A DNA stretch of 64,000 bases. Source: Mixophyes australis. Taxonomy: Eukaryota > Chordata > Amphibia > Anura > Limnodynastidae. Under the pieces are notes generated by a model, which saw nothing but the letters and a program-made list of their open reading frames with translations, had not been told where the DNA came from and made no database searches. The stretch is taken from positions 180,651,448 through 180,715,447 of the forward strand of contig JAVHZZ010000005.1 of NCBI GenBank assembly GCA_036250195.1, written 5' to 3'. The position numbers were made by a program, and so were the translations under genes. Positions 1 through 10,559 of this stretch are shown piece by piece (position 1 is the first letter of the stretch; each line of letters opens with the position of its first letter).

Positions 1-890
1 GATATGCCAGCGAAAAGGCGGCGCTAGGGCAAAAAGTGTATTATTGGGGAATGTTTTGTTATGTATGTGTAAGCGTTATACTTTTTCTTTTATTATATTG
101 TAATGCAATAAATGCAGTTATATTTCATTGGTATCAGTCTTTCTTTTCTGCACATTAAACAAAAGTATACTGTTTTCTTTAAAACGATGCACTAATTTCA
201 CGTACACATTGACCTCTGACTGTCACTTTCCAGGGATTTTAACAATTACAACATTCAGAGTACACACTATCCTCTGTTTAAAGGGTCCAATTTTATTAAA
301 AAATTCCATAAAAAAAACCATTGCACTGACATAAAAACAAAAACCAATATATGTTTTTATAGTATGCACTTACATTTAAAGTAGTTTGTAATGAGACGGT
401 CTCAAACCTGTCCCCCTCTGTGCTCTGCACATCACCAAATGGGACACGGCCCCTACTTGTTCACTGTGTACTGCAATAATCGGTGGGGTAAGTTGATGTA
501 AAGCTAGATTATGTATCAGACAGCAAGCCAGGATAATATCAGACACCTTAACAGGTGCATACATAAGCACCCCACCAAATATATCTAGGAACCTGGTTTA
601 CATGAGTACAAACATTGGTACTACGTCCACATCAGCCAAAGATTCCAGATTCAAACGCACTTTAAATGCACGTAAATGGCCGGTAAACCTTTATATCAGT
701 AAATAGGATGCAATAATACAGGGTGAAAAAAAAACCATCAAATTACATGACAGTTTGCCCATTTCCCATATACAATCCTAAAGGAGGAAACTTTGCACAA
801 AATGGCTCTTTATCTTATGTTAAAAATGGCAAAATAGTTTAAACAGCACACTGTTTGAACAATCTCGCTGCTCACAAGCAGCGCTTTCAT
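1..890. other. No recognisable gene or repeat
   Basis: AT-rich sequence with only short reading frames, none of which resembles a known protein. I see no clear terminal repeat or tandem array here. Confidence 0.4.
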
Positions 891-1134
891 TTTGGTCTAT
901 TGAATGGCGGTTTTTCCGGCGGCTTTAGAAACCCCCTATTAGTAAATCCGGCTGTTTGTATGTTGAACATTGTTGAAACCGTCATGGCGCTTTATACAGA
1001 GGTGGGTTTGGAAACATAATTTCTGGCCGTTTGGACGGCGGGTTTAGCCTTAGTAAATCCGGCGATGGCTAAACCGCCGCCAAACCCGCCAAAAGTCGGC
1101 GGCTTTACAAACACGCCTGATAGTAAATCTAGCC
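891..1134. repeat. MITE-like repeat cluster
   Basis: GC-richer block with three direct occurrences of a motif close to TTAGTAAATCC (about 940, 1051 and 1121) and several GGCGG/CCGCC tracts. It ends in TAGTAAATCTAGCCCC, which resembles the terminal sequence of common frog MITEs. The matching left end was not found, so it may be truncated or a composite of nested copies. It abuts the receptor pseudogene directly: the receptor reading frame runs into it just after the DRY motif. Confidence 0.4.
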
Positions 1135-1435
1135 CCAAGTATCTGTCCAGAGTGATGATGCACAGGTTGAGGATGGAAACTGGGGAGCACATTATGTTAA
1201 AAATTACACAGTTGTCACAGAAGTTTGCAAACAGCCTATACCCGGCCACACAGTGACCCGCTTCCATGTCTTCACAGCAGAGCCACAAAGTCTAATATAG
1301 CCAAGAAGATGACAAAGAAGTTGGTTACCTTGGACCTGAGGTGTCTGAGCTCAACTACCAGGCACACCAGCATATTTCCCAAGAGAGTAGACAGGATGAG
1401 CAGGCCAGTCAGTACTCTGAGGCTGTTGTCCATGC
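1135..1435 (-). pseudogene. D1-family dopamine receptor-like pseudogene fragment (TM1 to DRY)
   Basis: Two overlapping minus-strand frames together read like a class A receptor from transmembrane helix 1 to the DRY motif at the end of helix 3. Recognisable segments are LILSTLLGN (TM1), [13 protein letters not shown] (first loop into TM2) and, one frame over, IMCSPVSILNLCII followed by DRY (TM3). The first loop and TM1 pattern is that of D1-like dopamine receptors. Breaks: a frameshift near 1272-1288, a deletion of about five residues in TM1, and loss of everything after DRY, where a MITE-like block begins. D1-like receptor coding sequence is intronless in vertebrates, so a retrocopy and a decayed paralogue cannot be told apart from this alone. 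Receptor class is fairly sure; the exact paralogue is not. Confidence 0.8.
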
Positions 1436-2970
1436 TGGCCACATGTAGATATTCTTTTAAAACATGGATTGTGAGGTTGTAATTTGAGAGTATTTCCATG
1501 AGGTTGACACCAGGCCAATGTCTTTGTGCCAGCAACAACCAGCTAAAGAGTAAATTCAGCCATCCTTCTAGGTATTTGATATATTGTATACCACCTGTTC
1601 CATGCAGCCAGCTTCTGAACAAATAAATATCCTGCACTCTCTCTTCCAGTGTCCTAATGACTGCACTGTCTATATTGTAAGGTATCCTGATGACTGCAAT
1701 ATCTCTTAATTTCTTTCTTTTTTGACAGCTGCCTCTCTGTGTTGCTACAGGATGATTCAACCCATCTCCCTGTCCCTTCCACACAACCATCTGTCACACT
1801 GCTTAAAGAAAAAGGCAAACTTAACCCAAGTGTTTTTCCTTGTTAACCCTTTGGTGCTACGACCACTGTGGCAAACATCATGTCAATATGTTGTACTAAT
1901 ACAGGATTGCTTCGTCACTGTTTCAGATATGTAACCTAAAACTAATGAGTTTAAAATCCAACTGTCTGCTATGTTTCTGTGTGTCACAGCATGTGTGGGG
2001 TACTGAGCGCAGATCCGTGTAACCGAAGGGTGCATGTACATTTCTGCTTCTGTCCATGGTGCTGAACACATGAACACAGCCAAACAACAGTTCCCATATT
2101 ACAGGCCTTTCACTATTCCAGAGTCTTGACCGCACAGTAATTCATCCCACATCATGCCCACAACAGCCAAGTGGTGATCTGTACTCAAAGACATTTGTAC
2201 TGGTCTCACCATTCTGCTGAAGGCAGCTGTGTATTCATCTGTCCACGTACTGATGTTGCTAAAGCGCCAATTTGTACAAAAGGCTGGCTCATATGTTATT
2301 GTAATTCTATCTGTATAGATTTTTTTTTATGCATCTGTCTTCACGCCTGTCCCCTTGCATGTTCTACCGTTCTGTCTTTAGGCGTCTATTGGAGCAAAAT
2401 ATTGCCATGCAAGGTACAGAACAGAGATAGCTTTTGCAGTGATTATTCTGGTAGGCAGAAGTTATTTCTGCAGGAGATACAACTGGCCAGGACATTCACT
2501 TTTTACTGGCGCTGTCCCAGCGAGCTTAGATTCTTAAGTAGTGGAGAAAACAGATTTTTTTACAACTACAATAAGTGTAAAAAAAAGTTTTCTATATAGG
2601 TCTGTATGAAACAAATTAACTACATTTCACTTATTTTAAACAATGTTAGCTATCATGGTCTAAAGTTGGGTACATGCTTATGCAGTTATCATGCAGATCA
2701 CAAGATAAACAACCGTTTGGTCAGATATTGCATTAGTGTGTATGCTCCCACTATCATGTTTTATGGTACCAAAGCACATTGCATATGTTGATTTGGTTTT
2801 CTAAACTTCCTAAATATAATGATCAATGATGAAACGATATCGGGCAAATGTGGAAGTGTGTATGCACCCACCACCAGCATCGTAGGCAGATATCTGTAGA
2901 GTGTACAGTGTCACTATCTATTCAGCAGATTGACTTCCAGGTTTTGGTGTTCTTTTTTTTTTTTTTTTTA
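1436..2970. other. No recognisable gene
   Basis: Frames here show no family motifs. The receptor-like frame extends upstream as open sequence to 1790 but that part has no similarity I recognise. A T-run at about 2952-2969 lies next to the hAT target site. Confidence 0.35.
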
Positions 2971-3032
2971 GCTTAAATCGCCGGTTCCCAAAGCTCCCAG
3001 GGGTGCCGCGGCGCTGTCACTGGGGTGCCGCA

Positions 3033-3226
3033 AGCCATCCATAAAAAAAAAAAGGAACACAAACTTACCAATCCGTCGGGCGTCGGGACCCAGCAGCCTC
3101 CTCTCTCCCGCAGCAGCTTGTTACTGACGTCGATATTCAGTGACAGCTGCGAGAGAGAGGAGGCTGCTGGGTCCCGGCGCCCGACGGATTGGTAAGTTTC
3201 TGTGTTCTCTTTTTTTTTTTATGGCT
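3033..3226. repeat. Long inverted repeat inside the hAT element
   Basis: Arms of roughly 80 bp (3033-3115 and 3146-3226) are near-perfect reverse complements, including opposed A and T runs next to GCCAT and ATGGC. The central spacer contains GACGTC. It could fold into a long hairpin. Confidence 0.85.
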
Positions 3227-3253
3227 GGCGCGGGGCAGAGTGAAAAGGATCGT

Positions 3254-3491
3254 GACAGCGGGGCAGCAGAGGACAGTGTGACAGCGGGGCAGCAGAGGAC
3301 AGTGTGACAGCGGGGCAGCAGAGGACAGTGTGACAGCGGGGCAGCAGAGGACAGTGTGACAGCGGGGCAGCAGAGGACAGTGGGGCACCAGAGGACAGTG
3401 TGACAGCGGGGCACCAGAGGACAGTGTGACAGCGGGGCACCAGAGGACAGTGTGACAGCGGGGCACCAGAGGACAGTGTGACAGCGGAGGG
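3254..3491. repeat. 26-bp minisatellite
   Basis: About nine head-to-tail copies of a 26-bp unit beginning GACAGCGGGGCAGCAG. Early copies carry CAGCAG and later copies CACCAG, so the array has two variant blocks with one truncated unit between them, a pattern expected from unequal exchange. Confidence 0.93.
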
Positions 3492-3834
3492 GGACAGTGG
3501 GGTAGCAGGGGGTGACAGGGGGCAGAGGAGGGGACAGCGTGAGAGAGGGCAGAGGAGGGGGACAGCGTCACAGAGGGCAGAGGAGGGGGACAGCGTGACA
3601 GAGGACAGAGGAGGGGACAGTGTGACAGAGGGGGCAGAGGAGGGGGACAGCGTGACAGAGGGCAGAGGAGGGGACAGCGTGACAGAGGGCAGAGGAGGCA
3701 GAGTACCTGGATGCAGAGTGCCTGGATGCAGAGGGGGCAGAGTGTCTGAATGCAGAGGGGGCAGAGTGTCTGGATGCAGAGGGGCAGAGTGTCTGGATGC
3801 AGAGGGGGCAGAGTGTCTGGATGCAGAGAGGGCA
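3492..3834. repeat. Degenerate G-rich minisatellites
   Basis: Continuation of the array with looser units: about 28-30 bp built on GACAGCGTGACAGAGGGCAG up to roughly 3700, then about five copies of a 24-25 bp unit containing TGTCTGGATGCAGAGG to 3834. Confidence 0.85.
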
Positions 3835-4193
3835 TTTTTGCATACAACTAAATAAGTATTTTTGTCGTGACCTAAATACTTATTACAATTTTTTGACCCA
3901 ACCACTACTAAAACAGGACTGCTCAGTAATTATTTTGGAGGGGTGCCTTGAAAAAATTTGGAGACTCTAAGGGTGCCGCGAACTGCAAAAGTTTGGGAAC
4001 CACTGGCTTAAATACTCTATTAGTTTCAATAGACTTTAGGACCATGTTAAAATTTGATTATGGGATGTAATACATTTATATATTAAATGCTGAAAAGCTG
4101 GTGTCTTTTTAATTTTTAGACTCTGATTCTATGTATTTTTACATAATTTGTCAAATTAGTTATATTCCGTCAAACTTTATTCTCCATTGATAT

Positions 4194-4922
4194 TGTTAGG
4201 AACTCCCAAGTCAGTACAGTGAAACTCGGGAACTACTCAGAAGGCCAGGTGTTCGCTGGAGCCCCTAGTGGTGGGGACAGACTGGGCTGCGGACCGACCG
4301 AGGGTCGAGTAACGTATACTGACTTAAAGGAGTTCCCAGGAGTGGAGTGATTGGTGGACTGTAGTATAAGTAGAATCCTAGGTCAAAAGGTCACAGGCAC
4401 AGATGCAATATCCAAGGGCAAACGAAGGGTCAAACTCACAGGCAGAGAAGCAAAATCCGAATTCAAGGCAAGAGGTCAAGGTCAGAAGAGAAGGGTCACA
4501 GGTCCAATAACAAGCAGGGGTCAAAACACGGGTAGTCAAATCCAAGGTAGCAGGAACCAAAATGGATAGCACAAGCAGGCAGCAGAACTGAGGACAGAAC
4601 GCTATAACCGGCAGTGAGGCTGCAAACCTCACTGCCTTAAATACCAGTAGTGGCCAATCAGAGCCTAGCTCTGACATCACATGGGCAGGCTCAATCCTGC
4701 CATATTAATCAGCCCACAGGCTTGTGGGCGCTTCTGCGCATGCGCCTGGCTGTTCCCAGCTGCCGGGACGCAGCGCCCCTGTAACTAGCGTCCGACCGTT
4801 GCCCTGGCAATGGTCGGGTCAAAGCAGGAAGTGACGTCCCGGTTGCCATAGCGACGACCGGGACGCCTGCAGGAAATAAGTGAGAGTCGCGGCGGTGCCA
4901 GCGGCCGCCGCGACTGCTAACA
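4194..4922 (-). mobile_element. Solo LTR, family A, copy 1
   Basis: A 729-bp unit starting TGTTA and ending TAACA, flanked by a perfect 5-bp duplication GATAT (4189-4193 and 4923-4927). It shares order and sequence with the copy at 27080-27732. No gag-pol lies next to it, so it is a solo LTR left by recombination. Minus orientation is favoured because, read that way, a GC-rich segment with CRE/ETS, NRF1-like and CCAAT motifs precedes a TATTTAA box. A 5-bp duplication suits Gypsy or retrovirus-like integrases; the superfamily cannot be settled without internal genes. Confidence 0.87.
4637..4837 (-). promoter_or_regulatory. Putative LTR A1 promoter module
   Basis: Read on the minus strand: AGGAAGTGACGT ETS/CRE composite (4826-4837 on the plus strand), an RFX-like half-palindrome (4798-4811), an NRF1-type GCGCATGCGC (4736-4745), a CCAAT box sequence (4654-4658, in plus orientation) and a TATTTAA box (4637-4643). 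A 10-bp hairpin (4610-4636) follows the TATA box directly. Confidence 0.5.
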
Positions 4923-5249
4923 GATATAAATGTTTTCCAACTTTTTTACGCATGGTTTTATATCAATGGCTTTTTCACACAATATTTTTATATCGTCCTA
5001 AAAAAAAACATTCCTGCTCTGCTTTTCCTGTTAGCATGATCTTCTTGTTTTTGAAAGGTAAAACAGCAAGACTAGTCTGTGTCAGTTTGCTAAGGCATTG
5101 TGGCTGGAAAAGTGCTTTGAACTGAATGCACTTAAATAACCAATCGATATTGTACAATTGTGTTTGCAGGGATATATATACAGTGGTCAGAGTGGTCTGG
5201 TATGTGTATGTATAGATATATTTTTATTTTATTCACTGATAGAATTTAA

Positions 5250-5482
5250 GGGGCATATTCAATTGTCGGCGGGACCGCCAAAAATCCCGCCGCGGAAAAA
5301 CTAATACATGTAATACGGTAATTTGTAGCTGGATTTCAGCTCGCGGCTCAGGGAGCTGCGAGCTGAAATCCAGTGAGTAAATTACCGTATTACATGTTTT
5401 TCCGTGCACGATTACCGTAATATCGGTAATCGTGCGTGGACCGCGGGATTTTACGCAATCCCGCCGACAATTGAATACCCCC
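5250..5482. mobile_element. MITE with TTAA-like target site
   Basis: A 233-bp element whose ends are inverted repeats (GGGGCATATTCAATTGTCGG at the left and its near complement at the right). It is flanked by TTAA (5246-5249) and CTAA (5483-5486), consistent with a TTAA-targeting transposase such as Kolobok or piggyBac, with one mutation. The interior contains further self-complementary blocks, including TGTAATACGGTAATTT with its complement and a GATTACCG/CGGTAATC pair. No coding capacity. Confidence 0.72.
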
Positions 5483-5590
5483 CTAAATATTCAATTATTT
5501 TTAAGGAATAAGGTCACAAAGGTCTGTGAGGATCATTCAATATAAATATGTTGCATATACAGTAATAAAATGCACTTACTGTTTAATTCT

Positions 5591-5979
5591 AACTCATCTG
5601 AAGTTGGACAACTTCATGTAGGAAAGAAGCAAACTTATGTGTATATGTTTTCAAGATGTGTCCACCTCAAAAAAAAGTAGTATTTGTGCCAAACATAAGT
5701 CAGGTATAAAAATATGTATACTTATACCGTTAAATGTCTGTTATTAACAAATATGAAAGTCGCATTTTACATATGAAATGTAATTATATACAAACATATT
5801 TACATCTGTTGTTTTCCTCTAAAATGTCAGTAGTCCAAATGGAAATGCCAATTAAGTAATGCGTATAGACATAAATCTGTATATGGACATATGCATACGT
5901 ATTTTTGTGGGTATATGCTATACGGAAATGTGTATCTTATACAAAAAAAAGTTGTTTGTCCAACTCTAAATGAGCCCCA
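5591..5979. mobile_element. MITE with eroded terminal inverted repeats
   Basis: The left end resembles CTCATCTGAAGTTGGACAAC and the right end reads GTTGTTTGTCCAACTCTAAA followed by TGAGCCCC, so the two are imperfect reverse complements. The interior is AT-rich and non-coding. Target duplication not evident. Confidence 0.5.
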
Positions 5980-7624
5980 TAGTCTATTTAGAGTAAAACT
6001 ATGGTAGTTAAGGACTTGCTTTATGTATGTGTATAAGTTGTCAATAGTTGGTAGGGACAAACTGTTGTGAATGCTCAAACAGACATTGAGCGGAGCAGGA
6101 CAGATTGTAGGTTGCATCTTGCCTGCCGGAATGTGCTCCCCTGCAGAACAATGCCTAGGGGTAAGATTGGCGCTCCCCAATCACTATATCAGTGTGAATT
6201 TTCTATATCTGTTCAGCAATGTGTCCTGTGACTGCATTGCCATACTGTCCTGTAAAGATATGTATATGAGCAAAAAAGTTTTTGTGATAGTTATTATATA
6301 GTGTCCTTTCACATATACTTTTATGTGACAGATGATAGGTCCTATTTTATGTTTACATAGATTATGATACATAGATTGTTTTTATCGCAGTAACTATCAC
6401 AAAAATGTAAGCTATCAGCTTACAGTACCTATTGCAGCACTAGAGACTGCAATGCAGACAAAGCCTGCAGAGTAACTTGCATGACAAACAGCAGTTGTGG
6501 GTAGACTGCATCCACTATCTGTTGTTACGGTGACAGCCCAAAGCATGAATGATATACTATATAGGCACCAGATTCATTCTTTAAGATTAGCTTTCCATTT
6601 TATCATGGATCAGGGCTTCTAATTCACCTGAATTGTATATGACAATTATTATGTTTTCAAGATATGTACAATTGCGGATAATTCAATGTATTGATTAACA
6701 TGACCTGAAAATTGCATAATCAGGCATGAAAACATTTGCATACTGCACTTTATTTTGTAAACGCAGCTATTCATATGCACATATCCTCTTTGTGTTAGTT
6801 TAGAATATATATCTCTTTATTTATCCCAGATACTGTACTAAACCATGCTTCATTTCCATGCTTAATTTAAAACTTGTCTTACATATTTTGATATTTCTTT
6901 TTCCTGACAATAGGGGAGATATCTTCCAATGGCATCTTTACACAATAAAGTATTAGTTGTAAATACAATTTATTTCTTACTTTCATCTGTAGAGTAATAA
7001 GATTACTATTATTTTTTTGTTTTATTTAACCACTCAATAACCAGAGGCATTAGATACTTTAATATTCAGACTGATTTTCATGTATGTGTTACTATTTCGT
7101 CTTTGGGACTGCATTTTATTGTACTAATAAATCAGCATCTATACAATTTCTCGGTTCTGTGCTTTCTCAGTGCAATGTCCCTTTTTCTCATATTTGTGAT
7201 GAGTCAGTTTCACTGGGGAAAAATGTATATCTTTTAAAGCTTCGCTACCACAGAGCTACAGAAAAGCTTTTACTAATGTGCCTTATCCCTTGCTACATGC
7301 AGCCATTTTTCTCTGGGCTTCTTAATTTCTCATACAGTCCTGTCTGAAAACCAGAAGGGGATTGTCCCCTCCCCCCTCATCGACTGCTAATTTAGCAAAA
7401 TAATTTGATTTGCCAGTTCTTAATTAAAAAACCAGCAAAGCCCTGGAAAAAAACATCTGAAAAAACAGTCATTTGCTAATTGTAACCTGTACACATACTT
7501 TTAGAATTTTTGATTAAATATGTTTATATTGTGTACACATAAATGTAATATTATGCTTCTTGTTAATGGTGTTGTGCTACATTTTGAGCTGTATGTGCTT
7601 TTCAGCTATTGCCTTATATAGGCA
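5980..7624. other. No recognisable gene or repeat
   Basis: AT-rich sequence. Short frames only, no family motif. Possible candidates for old repeats or conserved non-coding DNA cannot be judged without comparison. Confidence 0.35.
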
Positions 7625-7632
7625 GGTGGTAC

Positions 7633-7785
7633 CAGGGAAGGGGAGGCAAACTTTGGCCCGGGGGGCAAGATTCTATTCAGCAGCCTATTTTAAAGGAAAA
7701 AAAATGCAGGTGACCCAGCCCAAGGTAGCCCACTATGGGACCGGCGGGGGGGGGGGCATATGCCCCCCAGCCCAGCCTGCCCCTG
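7633..7785. mobile_element. Short hAT-type MITE with perfect target duplication
   Basis: A 153-bp element starting CAGGGAAGGGGAGGCA and ending in CCTGCCCCTG, flanked by a perfect 8-bp duplication GGTGGTAC (7625-7632 and 7786-7793). Near the right end is the palindrome GGGGGCATATGCCCCC. Non-coding. Confidence 0.85.
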
Positions 7786-7860
7786 GGTGGTACTATCTGC
7801 ATTCTCTTTTAGCACAGCTGGGGATTCAGCATTTCAGGCACAATTTATTTTGACTTCAGA

Positions 7861-8720
7861 GGGTAAATGTATCTAGCTGCAACTTTGAAAATCTGCGATT
7901 TTCTCGGGTGAGTTGAAAGTCGCCAATGTATTAATCTGAGATTTGATGTAAAATCGCAGGAGATGAGTTATTGTAAAAATCGCTGGTTTCCAACTTGCAG
8001 CAAATCGTTGTCACGATCTTTCCACACTCTAGCTATACAAGTCTTGCTAACCTGACCGAGTTTCAATTAAAAATCGACATATACACACGCTGCTGCGAGA
8101 TTAGCAAACACATCACTGTTACACTGTCCTGCCTATACAGTCGCAGGTCCCGGTGGCTGTCAAAAGTTTAAAAATAGATGAATGTTAAAAAAAACACAAA
8201 AAAAAATGTGTGGTCTCCCCTGTCCAAGCCCCTGTCCAAGCTCTACTGCTGTTTGCTTGAAAATTGGGGAAAAATTTGTGTGGGGGTCCCCCCCAATTTT
8301 CACGTAACCTGTAGTAGGCAAACCAGCCATAGTGGTTGGCACTGTAGCAGGGGGACACGTTGTAGTGGTCCCTGTGCCATAATGACAAACCACTAGGAAT
8401 AACCAGCCCATTGTTGAAAGCACTAGGGATCTTGCTACACCCCTTGTCGGTGGGTGTAGGGTAATTATGGCGAATAAAGTTTTAAAAAAACAAATGTACC
8501 CCAATTTTTTTTGTGGAACTACAGGTCCCAGCCAGGCCAGGCTGCCCTAAAGAGTCTGGGCATGTTGATGCTTGTAGAACTACAAGCACCAGCATACCCA
8601 TGGAAGCCAGGGCATACTGGCACTTGGAGAACCACGTCTTGACACCCATGCCTGCCTGCTACCAGACAGGCATGGAGACTTGACCTCAGATGTCAAGTCC
8701 ATTTGTGTGGAGATAGCAAC
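7861..8720. repeat. Probable repeat-derived block
   Basis: Starts with a GGGTAAATGTATC motif like that seen near 62341, and continues with GC-rich frog-repeat-like sequence. A 20-bp hairpin with few mismatches lies at 8558-8599 (arms around GATGCTTGTAG and CTACAAGCA). Element boundaries not determined. Confidence 0.4.
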
Positions 8721-9734
8721 TTACAGTGTTCAGTACTATTTTTAGCCTAAATAGCAGGTTACTGTTTATATTCTTATAAGCATAGTAAGCCATCTAACAG
8801 ATTCTGTAATTTGTCTATTTGCGGTTTTATGTTTTCTCTGTTAAAGGTACTGTTACAAAAATGGATCCAGAACAGATGATGATATTCATTCTTTCTATCA
8901 TTACCACAGCTTGCTCCTGCAACATCTTTGTGCAAGTTGATGTCCTAGAGGAGAAACCTCTGAGAAGGATGCTACTAAACACATTATTTGTGGGAATTTT
9001 AGATCTATGATTAACTAGTATCTTGCGTTCTAAATAGTCAGATGCTTTTCTCCCATGGGGTATCAGAGCAGGGATAATGTGCTGAAGAGAAAACACAGAA
9101 TGTGTCTTTAAAAAGAGATCACAGCTGTCACGTATTAGACATGAGATGTTAGTAGCTGAAGAGAGGAGGAGCAGGTCATGCCCTCCTGCTTGCTGAGGGA
9201 AGATGAATTTAAGCTAGTTTAATGAAAACAGACCATTAACAATATTCGAGGACATTAAATTGAGGAAACAAGGATAAATGTAATGTAGTTTGGGAAAAGG
9301 TATATGTAATTGTTTATAACATTCATTGCTTTTTTTACGTGCTCAATCTCCTTTTCACAAATAAGAATGCACAGATCTGTGGAAATAAATACCTTGCTTA
9401 CTTCCTACAATATATATACATTGCTACAGCAGTCAGTGACGGCCTCTGAAACCTGAAACGTCTAGGAAAATACAGCTGTTGAGGAGGAGTTTAAATGGGT
9501 AGAAGGCAGTCCAAACCAGATCTACTGGTACTTGTAGCTATCACTATTAAAGTAATGTAACAATAGGGGACACACATTTAAATGATTCTGGACTTCTCAT
9601 TCTGTGCAACACTGTTAAATTTTGCATTTTGCCACTTAAAAAAGTGATACTCAGGATGCAATACCACAATGTACCTTGTTTTTCAACCACCGAATCTAAA
9701 GTATAGCATATTTTGCTTTTAATCTTCACACTTA
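8721..9734. other. No recognisable gene
   Basis: Contains a 63-codon frame (8819-9010) with one hydrophobic stretch and a polypyrimidine-AG just upstream, but no recognisable family. The rest is AT-rich with nothing seen. Confidence 0.3.
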
Positions 9735-10373
9735 GGGGCCTGATTATCAAAGTTATCCCCTCTTGTAAATCCCCGAAAACTGTTGTTTTCGGAGATTTAC
9801 CAGTAAATCTTTATGTATTATTGTAACATCGCAGCAGATATCTCAGATATCTGCTGCTTTGCATCTATTAGCGTTTTTCTGAGCACTTCCCATAACAGTG
9901 TATGGGGAGTGCTCAGTAACGCTATGTATCAAAGTGTGGCCAGTGAAATATTTTTCCTTTTTACATGTTAATGTACGCCATCTGAAGCTGGCGTACATTA
10001 ACATAATTTTAATATTTCGTAGCTGTCAGCACTGCTCTGAATATATGAGCTGGACAGCGCATGTGTGGAGAGATCATGTGATCCCACCCTGTCATATGAC
10101 GTACCTTTTGCCGTCCAGGATGTTAGTGCGCATGCACCAAGTTTTCGGTCGGCGCATGCGCACTAGAAAAAAAAAAAGATCGCCGCAGTTTTCAACAATG
10201 AGAAAAGACTGCGATACACTGGTGAGTCACTTCTCACGGACAGCAGGTTATCGGCACTGCTGTCCCTGAGATGTTTTTTTAATACATTGCCCTTACTTTT
10301 CAATCCTTATCAAGGAGATTAGGATTGAAAAGTTTCAACTGAAGAAACCGAAGGGTCCCCATAAATAGACCCC
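9735..10373. mobile_element. MITE made of a chain of hairpins
   Basis: Ends are short imperfect inverted repeats (GGGGCCTGATTATCA and ATAAATAGACCCC). The body holds about eight successive inverted repeats: 9765-9800, 9831-9857 (27-bp near-palindrome), 9879-9916 (16-bp arms, one mismatch), 9966-10003 (15-bp perfect arms), 10125-10164 (11-bp arms around GCGCATGC), 10184-10213 (imperfect), 10238-10265 (9-bp arms) and 10297-10331 (11-bp arms). No coding capacity. The mobilising transposase is unknown. Confidence 0.65.
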
Positions 10374-10559
10374 AAAAACACATATTTTGTATCTCCTCAA
10401 ACATAAATTTGGGGCTACTACATATTGCTGCATTTTGCCCTAGTGCAGGGTTTCCCAAAGTTAGTCCTTTTAGATACCTAACAGTGAATGTTTTTCAAAT
10501 CTCCTTGCTGGAGCACAGTAGTATTCATTACTGACTGATACATTGTTATAGATTCACAG

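Larger units (their letters stand above)
2979..4005. mobile_element. Non-autonomous hAT element with 8-bp target duplication
   Basis: The right end reads GTTTGGGAACCACTG, the mirror of the common hAT terminus CAGTGGTTCCCAAA; the left end is an eroded version (CGCCGGTTCCCAAAG). The element is flanked by a perfect 8-bp duplication, GCTTAAAT, at 2971-2978 and 4006-4013, the size expected for hAT. GGGTGCCGCG also appears near both ends. No transposase is encoded. The interior is a long inverted repeat (3033-3226) followed by minisatellite arrays (3254-3834). The long minus-strand frames here are repetitive translations of the minisatellite, not genes. Confidence 0.88.

Noticed and set aside
3121..3905. 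Long minus-strand frames (up to 236 codons) rich in HTVLCCPAVTLSSAAPLSHCP-like repeats
   Set aside because: They are translations of the G-rich minisatellite in overlapping phases; no start, composition or family supports a protein.
8819..9010. 63-codon frame with a hydrophobic stretch after a polypyrimidine-AG
   Set aside because: Too short, no recognisable family, no neighbouring exon; could be chance.
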